From the NCBI GenBank assembly GCA_905182995.1, contig CAJJDP010000136.1:50625-114624 (forward strand): a DNA stretch of 64,000 bases, read 5' to 3'. A program made the position numbers and the translations under genes. This document shows, in pieces, positions 1 to 12,219 of the stretch. The DNA comes from Paramecium octaurelia (lineage: Eukaryota; Ciliophora; Oligohymenophorea; Peniculida; Parameciidae). The stretch's first letter is position 1. The number at the start of each line of letters is the position of its first letter. The notes under the pieces are model-generated. The model was not told where the DNA came from. It saw nothing but the letters and a program-made list of their open reading frames with translations, and did no database searches.

Positions 1-248
1 TAATTTGAAATATCCTATTTATGCTGATGTATTCAGATATGTTTCCTTAGATCTGATTGTATAAGTGAATAGATTTGTGAAAACTACTAGTTATAGAAAT
101 TCTTAAATAAAAATAGGATACAGATTGAACCTTCTCACAATAGACACTAAAATTAAATCTAAGAAAAATAAAATATATATAATATTTATATTTTAGAAAA
201 TACTGATGACATGATATTTAAATTGTTTTCTCTTTATAAATAGAAATG

Positions 249-722
249 TCAAATTGCATACTTTTTGATCCATTCTTATACATTTTGTATAAAGAATTGT
301 TTATTGTATTTATAAATTTTTGCAATTTCTGGATCTAATGGATCATCTGGATTTGGATTTTCCAATACTTCACAAATAACTGAAAGGACTATGTTTATCA
401 ATAGGTTTCAATTACTTTTACTTAATTTTAGGGCAGGAGACCATGAATCTTTTAATATATCTAAACTTAATTATCCATGTGAATTAATATTTGGATGATA
501 TATTCGAGTTAAGAACCAAATTTTTGGTGGTCTGAAGGGATAGTCCATAGGAATTTCTATTTAAAGGTTGAAACGGCCACCGTAGTAAAGAGATCCCTCA
601 GATCCTAAGATTGTTGCCTTCCATTTATAAAAATCTTAATCATCAATAAGACAAACAGAACAATTAGTTGGTAAATCTTTAGGGAGATCGCTATATTCTT
701 TCTTTATTCTTTTAAGAGCCAT
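249..722 (-). CDS. UBC4/UBE2D-type ubiquitin-conjugating E2 fold, catalytic Cys replaced by Ser
   Basis: Translated with the ciliate code this gives 146 residues, against about 147 for UBE2D-class E2 enzymes, and it aligns from end to end. It starts [13 protein letters not shown], has the HPNIN motif just before the active site, then WSPALKL, a [20 protein letters not shown] block, and ends EWIKKYAI. One 33-nt intron (389-421, GTA...TAG) is needed to keep frame. The family passes ubiquitin through a Cys in the G-x-x-C-L-D-I-L block. Here that block reads HGQLSLDIL, so the position (about residue 86, bases 465-467, codon AGT) is Ser. An oxyester-forming or non-catalytic E2 variant is my inference. 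The ATG at 722 fits the family N-terminus. Fold assignment is firm; activity is open. Confidence 0.9.
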
Positions 723-1771
723 TTAAATTAAATTAAAAATACTCTTATTATTTCTATTTATATAAGCAAATACATTTCTAGCTAACTGATTAATTCTGAG
801 TTCATAAAATATCTCATTCATTTTATAAAATTAAAATTACTAATATTAACTGAGTAAATAACTATTTAATTTTATTATTCTAAATTGATTTATAATTTTA
901 CCAGTTTATTAAATTTGTAAGATATATTCTAAATCTTTAAAAAAATAGTCATAATACGAGTGTAAATAATATTCTAATAATATGAATGAACTAGCTTTTT
1001 CAATTTTAACTATGATCTATTTTAAAAAACCCATTATGAAGCGAATAAATCAAATTTTATTGTTTTTATAGATTTATTAATATTCATTAAACATTAATTA
1101 TAAGATGTATTATGTAATTTTATATATCAGTGATCATAATCTATAAAATACATTAATAATTATTAGAATCTTTAAGAAAAGTAATGATGCATTGAAGTAT
1201 TAAATTAAAATGAATTTAGTCCATATCAAATATAAATAATCTTACCATTCTATTAATTTAAATTTAATAATGAAGATGAATATAAATGAAGAAACCAACT
1301 AATTTTTTGATCATCTACTATCTTAATCTGATCTTTATTAATAAAGCAAAATGAATAATATAATTATTTGTATGAAAACAGAATCATTAATTTATTATTG
1401 AAGATTTTACAGAGTATTGTAAGTGAACACATATATCTACATAAAGGATAGCTTTCAGTATAAATTTTATTGTTAGGTTAAAATGCCAAAAGAAATACTG
1501 AATATACTCTGATAATTCTCTGACCCTTCTTGAGTATATATATTTTGATTGAGGAATCCTTTTAAAATCCAACACCATAAATAATTAATGGGCAATAATT
1601 TGTTTTACTAGAAATTAATTTAATATTTATTTCCTTATTATTTAATTAATAATTCCTTCTTATATTAGACCAATATTATAAAAAAATTTTCAATCCCCTT
1701 GTTTATTAATTTATAATGGCCAAGTATTTTCTTTCTTTTATTTCTAAATTAATTTATAGAAGATATTTAGA
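723..1771. other. AT-rich intergenic stretch
   Basis: About 1 kb between the E2 and the CK1-like kinase. It is extremely AT-rich with many TGA codons in all frames. The only candidate is the small minus-strand frame listed separately at 1384-1578; otherwise I see nothing. Confidence 0.5.
1384..1578 (-). CDS. possible small ORF, unrecognised
   Basis: A 64-codon frame starting MVLDFKRIPQSKYIYSRR and ending at TGA 1384-1386. The first half is charged and protein-like; the second half is hydrophobic and low in complexity. TGA-free frames of this length are expected by chance in such AT-rich DNA, and I recognise no family. Kept only as a weak candidate. Confidence 0.2.
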
Positions 1772-2921
1772 ATGACTAGTATTCAACAATATAAAGTTCT
1801 TTCTCATATTGGATGTGGATCAGAACACCTTGTGTATAAAGCTTAGTTTAGTTAAAATTCTGAATTATATGCAGTAAAAATTGAAAAATCTCCCAGAGTT
1901 GGCTAATTGGAGAATGAGATAAAAATGTTGTAAAAATTAAGTGGAGTTGAAGGAGTTCCACAAATAAAATAGTGTGGATTAACTAATGATAACAAGTAAT
2001 AGATAAATTATTTAATTAGATTCTTTTTGATTGTACCATTATTGCATAGTAGTTTACTAGATTTAGCCAAGTCAAGAACGCTATCTTTGCACGTAATAAT
2101 GACTATTGGCTTGAGAGTCATAGAAATTTTGGAAAAAGTTCATAAAAATAATATATTACATCTTGACATAAAACCTGAAAATATCATGTTGTCTCATCTA
2201 ATATCAAACGATCAATAATTCTTTTAGCCCGGATTGATTTAACTGATTGACTTTGGATTATCACAGTAATTCTTAGAGAATTCAGAGACTTTGAAAGATG
2301 TGTTTATTGGATCTATAAATTTCGCAAGTAGATCCTCACACTACGGAAAACCTCTTGGGTATAAAGACGACCTGGAAAGTGTATTGTATTTATTATTTTA
2401 CTTAAAAGACTGTAATTAATAATTTTATATTGTTAGCGAAATTGCCATGGTCGGAGAAACAATTTTGGGGATTTAAAGAAGTTGACTTAGACTAGATAGG
2501 CAACAAAAAGACTTCCTTCATTAAAACAATTGTATCATAAAGACAATCTAATATAACATTTTATCATTTTATGTCTTACATTGACAAATTAGAGCATGAT
2601 GTTATGCCAGATTACAATTATATCAAATAATTATTTGCTTTTATGATTTAGAGAGCCAATCCTTCGTAACCCTAGCCAAAATAAGAGAATGGGATAGGAC
2701 TTTTTGCTTCAATTTAGATAAGCTCATTAGTGAGTAACTTTGAAACGATATAAACTTAACTTGAAGATTTTCAATTATAATAGACAACAGATGAGATAAA
2801 TGATGATAACTTTCTTGATACAAATATTTTCTTGATCTCTGATGTCATTGGAAAATATAATACTAATTCAATTAAATCTATAAAAGACATCAAATATTAG
2901 GAAGATATCTATACTATATGA
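1772..2921 (+). CDS. CK1-like serine/threonine protein kinase
   Basis: A 366-residue protein kinase after removal of two introns (1996-2019, 24 nt; 2412-2436, 25 nt). The N-lobe shows IGCGSEHLVYKA and AVKIE. The catalytic loop is HLDIKPEN (about residue 121), followed by LIDFGLS. The activation segment has GSINFASRSSHYG instead of an APE motif, followed by DDLESVLYLLFYL, which is the casein kinase 1 arrangement. After the kinase domain comes KLPWSEK and a C-terminal extension without recognisable domains. Without intron 1 the text around residue 75 gains an extra segment absent from the family; without intron 2 the frame breaks. CK1 kinases act on acidic Ser/Thr sites; the substrate is unknown. 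Start ATG 1772 is the first in frame. Confidence 0.85.
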
Positions 2922-3162
2922 TTCTTATGAATTAAACTTAATTATTTTATCATAATATAAATTGATTATCAAAATATTTCTTAACAGTTAAGACTGTCGA
3001 TTAATTTTTGCCAAAATAAACTAACACAAAAATCAAATATTAATAAAATTCTCTAAAATTATGCAATAATATCATATTAAGATTAAATATCATAATTACA
3101 CAACTAATGGTTTATTTTATTTGTATATTTATACAAATTTAAGTACAATCATTATAAATATA

Positions 3163-3354
3163 ATGTTGATTTCTAAATAAGTAGTTAATGAATTACAAGG
3201 CGAAGAAATGATGAAAAAATTTCTTAAGAATGATCATAGTAGTGTGGCTCCAAATTATTTAAGAAAAAAATAACAACATCTATTGCTGTCTGCTGAAAAA
3301 TCAAAATTTTCTAAAAATTAATCCTCAATAAAGATCTTTGAAAGGTCATTTTGA
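3163..3354 (+). CDS. small hypothetical ORF
   Basis: A 63-codon frame, MLISKQVVNELQGEEMMKK at the N-terminus, rich in Lys, Gln and Ser, closing at TGA 3352-3354. The composition is more protein-like than the surrounding DNA but I recognise no family, and it sits just before the first long repeat. It could be a short real gene or the 5' end of a decayed one. Confidence 0.3.
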
Positions 3355-3459
3355 AGAGTGCTTAATAAATTATACATTTAACAGAAATATATTTATTTAA
3401 ACTTTCATTGTTAAATCAATTAAATATATTTTAATTAGATAATTTTATAAACCCATTCA

Positions 3460-6400
3460 TTATTTACAAACATATGGAAAATATTCCTATTAAATGAATT
3501 ATTAGAAATTCAATCTTGATCAGTCCAAATTAAAATTAGCTGAACTAAAAGCCTTAAAAGGCTTAAGTAATTTATTATTTTCAATTAATTATTAATACCT
3601 TCTAATTTCTTTATTCGCTAATGAATTTATTAAGTTCTAGAGTTTTAGAAAGTGGTAGAAATAATTCACTATTAGCAACAGACTACATATAATTTGGCAC
3701 TCATGTGAGCTGAATTTGAGACAACTAATTACTTATGCCTTAGAAAAATATTTAGGGTCAGTTTATTTGAAACGCAAAGTACTTATTTTATCTTATTATA
3801 TCTTCAATGAAAAATCATTTTGTAATGAAAAAGCGAACTATTAATATTTTATAATTTTTAGGATGATAATTATTATATTTTATTATAAATATCATTAATC
3901 TATAATTATATGGGGTTTATAATTATAGTAAGATAATATGAATGATTCATCAAGATTCTACTAAATCAATTAAAATTTAGTCTATTTCTGATAAGTTTTT
4001 AATTGATGTGACCAATATTAAAGTAGAGATTCTAAAGTTCTAAAATTCTAGATTTCTTAAAATTGATCCCAATGACAATAATAAAAACTGGAAATAGCCT
4101 AATTCTCAAGTGATTTAGTATAATCTTAAATTGGCATTGTGCTCAATCACAATAAATAGATGAGCTGAATATAAAATACATATCATACCTTAATTATTTA
4201 TTGATGAGATATTGAATTTGAAAATTTAAAGCTTTGATGCAATCTCCTAAGAAGCTTTTCATCAGATCATAAGTGCAAAGCACTCTTTAGTTTTTAATTG
4301 CACCTTCATTCTACGCTGAAATCTAAAGGATCAATAGCTAATGCTTTTAGGATTTCAAGAGTTAGATTTATCGCTGAGTCTAACTCTCACTAGCAGATTT
4401 CTTAAGCTTTTAAGAAATAATATATTAAATAATCAAATCTTTTTAAATTATGTTAAGAATTTTTGCCTTATGTAGTTATTCTAAGAAACTACAAAATTAT
4501 GTATAACTATTTTTAGAACAATATCAAATAATATTGATCAATAATTCAATGATTTATCTTCAGTGAATCATAACATTTCTTTTTTAATAATACTTAATAT
4601 TCGAATTACCTTTTATTACGCTAATTCGATATCTTTAAATTAGCCGGCAACACTTATTGATCTAGGAATTATATGATTGTTTCATAGATCTACAGCAAAG
4701 TAAAATATCATCACATCGCATTTTTAAAAATGTGATTTGATGATACAATTCTCAAATTTTCTACATTTATTTAAACCATTATATTTTACATAGATAATAA
4801 ATGATCTCCAATTATAGAATTCTAGTAATTCTATTGTTAAATCTTATTTCTTATTAGCTATGTTTATACATTACATACCTACATTTATATCTTGTACATT
4901 AAATATTGAACTGTTAATGGGCCACTTTTGTTTATCATTCTATAATGAGAAATTAGTTTATCAAAGTGATTAAGCAAAAATATTTTGTTGTATGTAAATA
5001 CTTACAATTTCTAACTATATAAATGCCACCATCTATGTTTCTTACAATAATGGATGATTCTTACATTATCGATGAAAAATTTATAGATGAAATATTTTCC
5101 TTGGAGTGAATTTTAAGGCAAGGAATAAATTAGATATTTATTCCCACTCTTATTTATAGAACTATGATAATGTGTTGTTTACTAAACTAAAAATGTTAGC
5201 TGTATTATTCCAAAATCTATCAGACGATTCGTCCAATCTTTATTTCCACAATATATCTTCATCAGATTCAATATAGGTATTGTTCACTAACAATGAATCT
5301 AAATCATAACTTTAATCACAGAAACTCTTTCTATTATAGAATATAAACTTAACTTATTATTATATTTATATAAGTAGAATAAAAACCATAAAGATCAAAT
5401 TGAAAATAATCAAAAGGCTTAAACATTCGAATAAAAGAGTTATAAATCACTCATCGGTGTTAATAACAATTATTAAATTTATAGATGAGAGTTATTTGTC
5501 GTTATTCTTTAGCACTATTTATTTTAATATAATAATAATAATATTATCTGACTTTTTGGCTTTTAAATACTTATGCAAATTATGAATTAATTCTAAACTT
5601 GAATTCATAAATCTATTGATATTTGTTTTTTGTCAAAAATAGTGATATTTCAAAGATAAAATGTATAATCATTTTATGACAGACATTGCTATCAAAGTAA
5701 TTCAGTGATTATTGTAATTATTATTGATAAATATAATGACTATCTCATATGTCAGTATATTAGAAAACTATATAAGTATTCTAGTAAATTCAATAAAATG
5801 GGTCTTCTATTATCAACTTAAATAAATCACAAACTACAAATAATATAATATTTACATACAAAAAATTTGTATAGAAATTGCACTTAAATTCATATTCAAT
5901 AATTTGTTTTAAAGGTAGGATGATGTTAAATTTTTTCATAATAGTGTAGATTTTCCCCTAAAAATCACTCATTCTTATCCAAAATATGACTTATCCTATA
6001 AATTAATAATATTATAGAGAATTCTTAACGATTACTTCTCATTTGATTGATGATTTAATTGTAATTTTATGAACCATATTTCTGATACTACTTAGGAAAT
6101 ACTAAAGTATAAATGGATAAATAAATGGTTGGAAAAGCAGTAAATTGATAGAATAGTTTAATGATTATATTATCAATTTTTTCGTCTTTAACCCTGTTCT
6201 AATTCAAATTTTGGTCAGATAAATTTTGAATATTTCTTAAGTAACTCTTATTTTCTATGGTGTTTTAATATTTTTTTATATAAAATTTCTAAAATTATAC
6301 TATTGGCTCGTCTGGTAAGTGTTATTAAGGGACAATTAAAACTTTATCTAATTTCAACTAAATTAATGTTTGCTTCTGAATTTTATAAATTTAAAAAAGA

Positions 6401-7130
6401 ACTTATAAATTCCATTACTTCCGTCAGCTTAAATTTTATAGAAAGTGAAAATTGAATAAAGAATATATTTCTATCAAAACAAAACTATTATTTTAGAAGG
6501 TATAATTGTTTAAATATCAAATGTTTAAAAAACACACTCTTTGACAAATTTATCAGCAGATATTCATATAGATTTAAAACAATAAGTTGAAGAGATATCT
6601 TTCACAATACAATCTCGAAGTAAAAGAGCTTGAATTCCTCATACTATAGATTATATTCCTTTTCTTCAAAAAAATTTGCTATTTGCCAATTCCTAATCTA
6701 AATTAATGTGAATATAATAATTTTAAAGATCTTCTTACTTCAACTTAATGGTTTCTTGATGATTACCTTAATATATAAAGATTTCATATATATGTATCAT
6801 AACATGTAATTTAAGATTGCCTAATCTCACTGTATTGAAAAATTAAGTAAAAACTGAATTTAAATAAAAAAAAAATTTGAGTCCAAAAACATAACTGAAA
6901 ATTAAGATGCTAAAAGGTTAAGTTTTATATTGGAATTAATTGCAGTATTGCAAAGAAATTTATCTTATATAGAGGCAAGTTCACTCATTTTAACTACTAA
7001 TTTAATCTTGAAATATGTCGTATACTAAATACTTTGTGAACTAAAAAACAAATTACAAAAGAATCCAAATTTCTAAATAACATTAGCTTCCAAACAGTCG
7101 TTGTGGAAATTTCTTAAGAATAAAAAATAC
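3460..7130 (+). pseudogene. decayed coding region, family not recognised (first copy)
   Basis: No intact gene is visible. On the plus strand there are successive coding-like frames interrupted by TGA and frame changes. One near 3480-3970 contains NLRQLITYALEKYLG; one near 4000-4170 contains DKFLIDVTNIKVEILKFQ; one near 4330-4800 contains FDIFKLAGNTY and YMIVSQIYSKVKYHHIAFLK around several TGAs; one near 6150-6800 has hydrophobic stretches such as MIILSIFSSLTLFQFKFW. This could be a relic of a large membrane protein gene. The caution is that in DNA this AT-rich a TGA-free frame averages about 57 codons by chance, so the coding claim rests on residue composition only. The same sequence recurs at 7857-11530. 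Confidence 0.3.
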
Positions 7131-7196
7131 GAACTAATATATTATTTAAAGTCTAATATCTAATTAAATAATGTTTAATAAACATCAACTCATCAT

Positions 7197-7821
7197 TCAA
7201 TTTAAATAATCATCTTCTTCCCTAATAAAGTATACTTTATAGATACATTATATTGTTCCCAAACATTTATTACCATATACCTACTTTTTTACCAATAGCG
7301 TATTCACCAAAATATGTGATCTAGCCATACCTATTATATATAATTCTTTATAAATACTCATAAAATCCATCAATTAGCTCTCTCCACTTTCCAACCTTTA
7401 TTGAATCACTCAAATTATCATTTTCTACTTTTTGATATTATCCTCCACCACTAGATTGTAATTCGAGATATAGAAATCAATTTTACATCTACTCCTACTT
7501 ATAAAAAGTATCCCACCTTCCCACTTTTTTGCCATTTTCGTACTCTCCTTTAAAAGTTACTTGAATTTAACTGATAAGCGATATTTAATTTTAGATAATA
7601 CCTCTCAAAATTATCAATCAACTCAATCCAATTACCTATTTTAACTGAACTAGCGATATTTGAATCATTAATTTTTTCAATATAAGAACCACCACCTCTG
7701 AATTTAAAAATATTGTAGAGAAGTACATCAATTCATTGTTTTCAGTATCTTCATTATAATAATAAATATCCCATTTTCCTACTTTTACTCCATTATGGTA
7801 TTCTCCATTGTAAGTTATTTA
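7197..7821 (-). CDS. 3' part of the MORN-like repeat gene, cut by the gap (duplicate)
   Basis: Duplicate of the C-terminal half of the gene at 11594-13473, ending at the n at 7822. It encodes repeat units with YNGEYHNGVKVGKWDI, GEYENGKKVGRWDT and KVGKWRELIDGFY, and ends at TGA 7197-7199. Unlike the other copy it lacks the extra base at 12002, and here the unit reads in frame: the intron 7571-7601 (GTA...CAG) joins NFE to SQIQVTFKGEY. This copy is therefore probably the correct text for that part of the gene. Confidence 0.7.
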
Positions 7822-7822
7822 N
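7822..7822. other. single-N contig junction
   Basis: A lone n that breaks the MORN-like repeat gene. The bases on its right restart at the sequence first seen at 3426, so no sequence is missing; the flanks overlap. Confidence 0.9.
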
Positions 7823-10800
7823 ATATTTTAATTAGATAATTTTATAAACCCATTCATTATTTACAAACATATGGAAAATATTCCTATTAAATGAATTATT
7901 AGAAATTCAATCTTGATCAGTCCAAATTAAAATTAGCTGAACTAAAAGCCTTAAAAGGCTTAAGTAATTTATTATTTTCAATTAATTATTAATACCTTCT
8001 AATTTCTTTATTCGCTAATGAATTTATTAAGTTCTAGAGTTTTAGAAAGTGGTAGAAATAATTCACTATTAGCAACAGACTACATATAATTTGGCACTCA
8101 TGTGAGCTGAATTTGAGACAACTAATTACTTATGCCTTAGAAAAATATTTAGGGTCAGTTTATTTGAAACGCAAAGTACTTATTTTATCTTATTATATCT
8201 TCAATGAAAAATCATTTTGTAATGAAAAAGCGAACTATTAATATTTTATAATTTTTAGGATGATAATTATTATATTTTATTATAAATATCATTAATCTAT
8301 AATTATATGGGGTTTATAATTATAGTAAGATAATATGAATGATTCATCAAGATTCTACTAAATCAATTAAAATTTAGTCTATTTCTGATAAGTTTTTAAT
8401 TGATGTGACCAATATTAAAGTAGAGATTCTAAAGTTCTAAAATTCTAGATTTCTTAAAATTGATCCCAATGACAATAATAAAAACTGGAAATAGCCTAAT
8501 TCTCAAGTGATTTAGTATAATCTTAAATTGGCATTGTGCTCAATCACAATAAATAGATGAGCTGAATATAAAATACATATCATACCTTAATTATTTATTG
8601 ATGAGATATTGAATTTGAAAATTTAAAGCTTTGATGCAATCTCCTAAGAAGCTTTTCATCAGATCATAAGTGCAAAGCACTCTTTAGTTTTTAATTGCAC
8701 CTTCATTCTACGCTGAAATCTAAAGGATCAATAGCTAATGCTTTTAGGATTTCAAGAGTTAGATTTATCGCTGAGTCTAACTCTCACTAGCAGATTTCTT
8801 AAGCTTTTAAGAAATAATATATTAAATAATCAAATCTTTTTAAATTATGTTAAGAATTTTTGCCTTATGTAGTTATTCTAAGAAACTACAAAATTATGTA
8901 TAACTATTTTTAGAACAATATCAAATAATATTGATCAATAATTCAATGATTTATCTTCAGTGAATCATAACATTTCTTTTTTAATAATACTTAATATTCG
9001 AATTACCTTTTATTACGCTAATTCGATATCTTTAAATTAGCCGGCAACACTTATTGATCTAGGAATTATATGATTGTTTCATAGATCTACAGCAAAGTAA
9101 AATATCATCACATCGCATTTTTAAAAATGTGATTTGATGATACAATTCTCAAATTTTCTACATTTATTTAAACCATTATATTTTACATAGATAATAAATG
9201 ATCTCCAATTATAGAATTCTAGTAATTCTATTGTTAAATCTTATTTCTTATTAGCTATGTTTATACATTACATACCTACATTTATATCTTGTACATTAAA
9301 TATTGAACTGTTAATGGGCCACTTTTGTTTATCATTCTATAATGAGAAATTAGTTTATCAAAGTGATTAAGCAAAAATATTTTGTTGTATGTAAATACTT
9401 ACAATTTCTAACTATATAAATGCCACCATCTATGTTTCTTACAATAATGGATGATTCTTACATTATCGATGAAAAATTTATAGATGAAATATTTTCCTTG
9501 GAGTGAATTTTAAGGCAAGGAATAAATTAGATATTTATTCCCACTCTTATTTATAGAACTATGATAATGTGTTGTTTACTAAACTAAAAATGTTAGCTGT
9601 ATTATTCCAAAATCTATCAGACGATTCGTCCAATCTTTATTTCCACAATATATCTTCATCAGATTCAATATAGGTATTGTTCACTAACAATGAATCTAAA
9701 TCATAACTTTAATCACAGAAACTCTTTCTATTATAGAATATAAACTTAACTTATTATTATATTTATATAAGTAGAATAAAAACCATAAAGATCAAATTGA
9801 AAATAATCAAAAGGCTTAAACATTCGAATAAAAGAGTTATAAATCACTCATCGGTGTTAATAACAATTATTAAATTTATAGATGAGAGTTATTTGTCGTT
9901 ATTCTTTAGCACTATTTATTTTAATATAATAATAATAATATTATCTGACTTTTTGGCTTTTAAATACTTATGCAAATTATGAATTAATTCTAAACTTGAA
10001 TTCATAAATCTATTGATATTTGTTTTTTGTCAAAAATAGTGATATTTCAAAGATAAAATGTATAATCATTTTATGACAGACATTGCTATCAAAGTAATTC
10101 AGTGATTATTGTAATTATTATTGATAAATATAATGACTATCTCATATGTCAGTATATTAGAAAACTATATAAGTATTCTAGTAAATTCAATAAAATGGGT
10201 CTTCTATTATCAACTTAAATAAATCACAAACTACAAATAATATAATATTTACATACAAAAAATTTGTATAGAAATTGCACTTAAATTCATATTCAATAAT
10301 TTGTTTTAAAGGTAGGATGATGTTAAATTTTTTCATAATAGTGTAGATTTTCCCCTAAAAATCACTCATTCTTATCCAAAATATGACTTATCCTATAAAT
10401 TAATAATATTATAGAGAATTCTTAACGATTACTTCTCATTTGATTGATGATTTAATTGTAATTTTATGAACCATATTTCTGATACTACTTAGGAAATACT
10501 AAAGTATAAATGGATAAATAAATGGTTGGAAAAGCAGTAAATTGATAGAATAGTTTAATGATTATATTATCAATTTTTTCGTCTTTAACCCTGTTCTAAT
10601 TCAAATTTTGGTCAGATAAATTTTGAATATTTCTTAAGTAACTCTTATTTTCTATGGTGTTTTAATATTTTTTTATATAAAATTTCTAAAATTATACTAT
10701 TGGCTCGTCTGGTAAGTGTTATTAAGGGACAATTAAAACTTTATCTAATTTCAACTAAATTAATGTTTGCTTCTGAATTTTATAAATTTAAAAAAGAACT

Positions 10801-12219
10801 TATAAATTCCATTACTTCCGTCAGCTTAAATTTTATAGAAAGTGAAAATTGAATAAAGAATATATTTCTATCAAAACAAAACTATTATTTTAGAAGGTAT
10901 AATTGTTTAAATATCAAATGTTTAAAAAACACACTCTTTGACAAATTTATCAGCAGATATTCATATAGATTTAAAACAATAAGTTGAAGAGATATCTTTC
11001 ACAATACAATCTCGAAGTAAAAGAGCTTGAATTCCTCATACTATAGATTATATTCCTTTTCTTCAAAAAAATTTGCTATTTGCCAATTCCTAATCTAAAT
11101 TAATGTGAATATAATAATTTTAAAGATCTTCTTACTTCAACTTAATGGTTTCTTGATGATTACCTTAATATATAAAGATTTCATATATATGTATCATAAC
11201 ATGTAATTTAAGATTGCCTAATCTCACTGTATTGAAAAATTAAGTAAAAACTGAATTTAAATAAAAAAAAAATTTGAGTCCAAAAACATAACTGAAAATT
11301 AAGATGCTAAAAGGTTAAGTTTTATATTGGAATTAATTGCAGTATTGCAAAGAAATTTATCTTATATAGAGGCAAGTTCACTCATTTTAACTACTAATTT
11401 AATCTTGAAATATGTCGTATACTAAATACTTTGTGAACTAAAAAACAAATTACAAAAGAATCCAAATTTCTAAATAACATTAGCTTCCAAACAGTCGTTG
11501 TGGAAATTTCTTAAGAATAAAAAATACGAACTAATATATTATTTAAAGTCTAATATCTAATTAAATAATGTTTAATAAACATCAACTCATCATTCAATTT
11601 AAATAATCATCTTCTTCCCTAATAAAGTATACTTTATAGATACATTATATTGTTCCCAAACATTTATTACCATATACCTACTTTTTTACCAATAGCGTAT
11701 TCACCAAAATATGTGATCTAGCCATACCTATTATATATAATTCTTTATAAATACTCATAAAATCCATCAATTAGCTCTCTCCACTTTCCAACCTTTATTG
11801 AATCACTCAAATTATCATTTTCTACTTTTTGATATTATCCTCCACCACTAGATTGTAATTCGAGATATAGAAATCAATTTTACATCTACTCCTACTTATA
11901 AAAAGTATCCCACCTTCCCACTTTTTTGCCATTTTCGTACTCTCCTTTAAAAGTTACTTGAATTTAACTGATAAGCGATATTTAATTTTAGATAATACCT
12001 CATCAAAATTATCAATCAACTCAATCCAATTACCTATTTTAACTGAACTAGCGATATTTGAATCATTAATTTTTTCAATATAAGAACCACCACCTCTGAA
12101 TTTAAAAATATTGTAGAGAAGTACATCAATTCATTGTTTTCAGTATCTTCATTATAATAATAAATATCCCATTTTCCTACTTTTACTCCATTATGGTATT
12201 CTCCATTGTAAGTTATTTA
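7823..12219. repeat. second copy of the 4.4-kb direct repeat
   Basis: Matches 3426-7821, with one inserted base (12002) relative to the first copy. It continues without a break into the rest of the MORN-like gene, which shows that this is the contig extending further right. Confidence 0.9.
7857..11530 (+). pseudogene. decayed coding region (second copy)
   Basis: Same sequence as 3460-7130 with the same interrupted plus-strand frames. It very likely represents the same genomic DNA and not a second locus. No intact gene is visible. Confidence 0.3.

Larger units (their letters stand above)
3426..7821. repeat. first copy of a 4.4-kb direct repeat (contig end)
   Basis: The sequence 3426-7821 recurs as 7823-12219, directly after the single n at 7822. 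The only difference I found by reading is one extra base at 12002. A repeat that begins immediately after an n and whose first copy ends immediately before it is what an unmerged contig overlap looks like. Confidence 0.9.
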
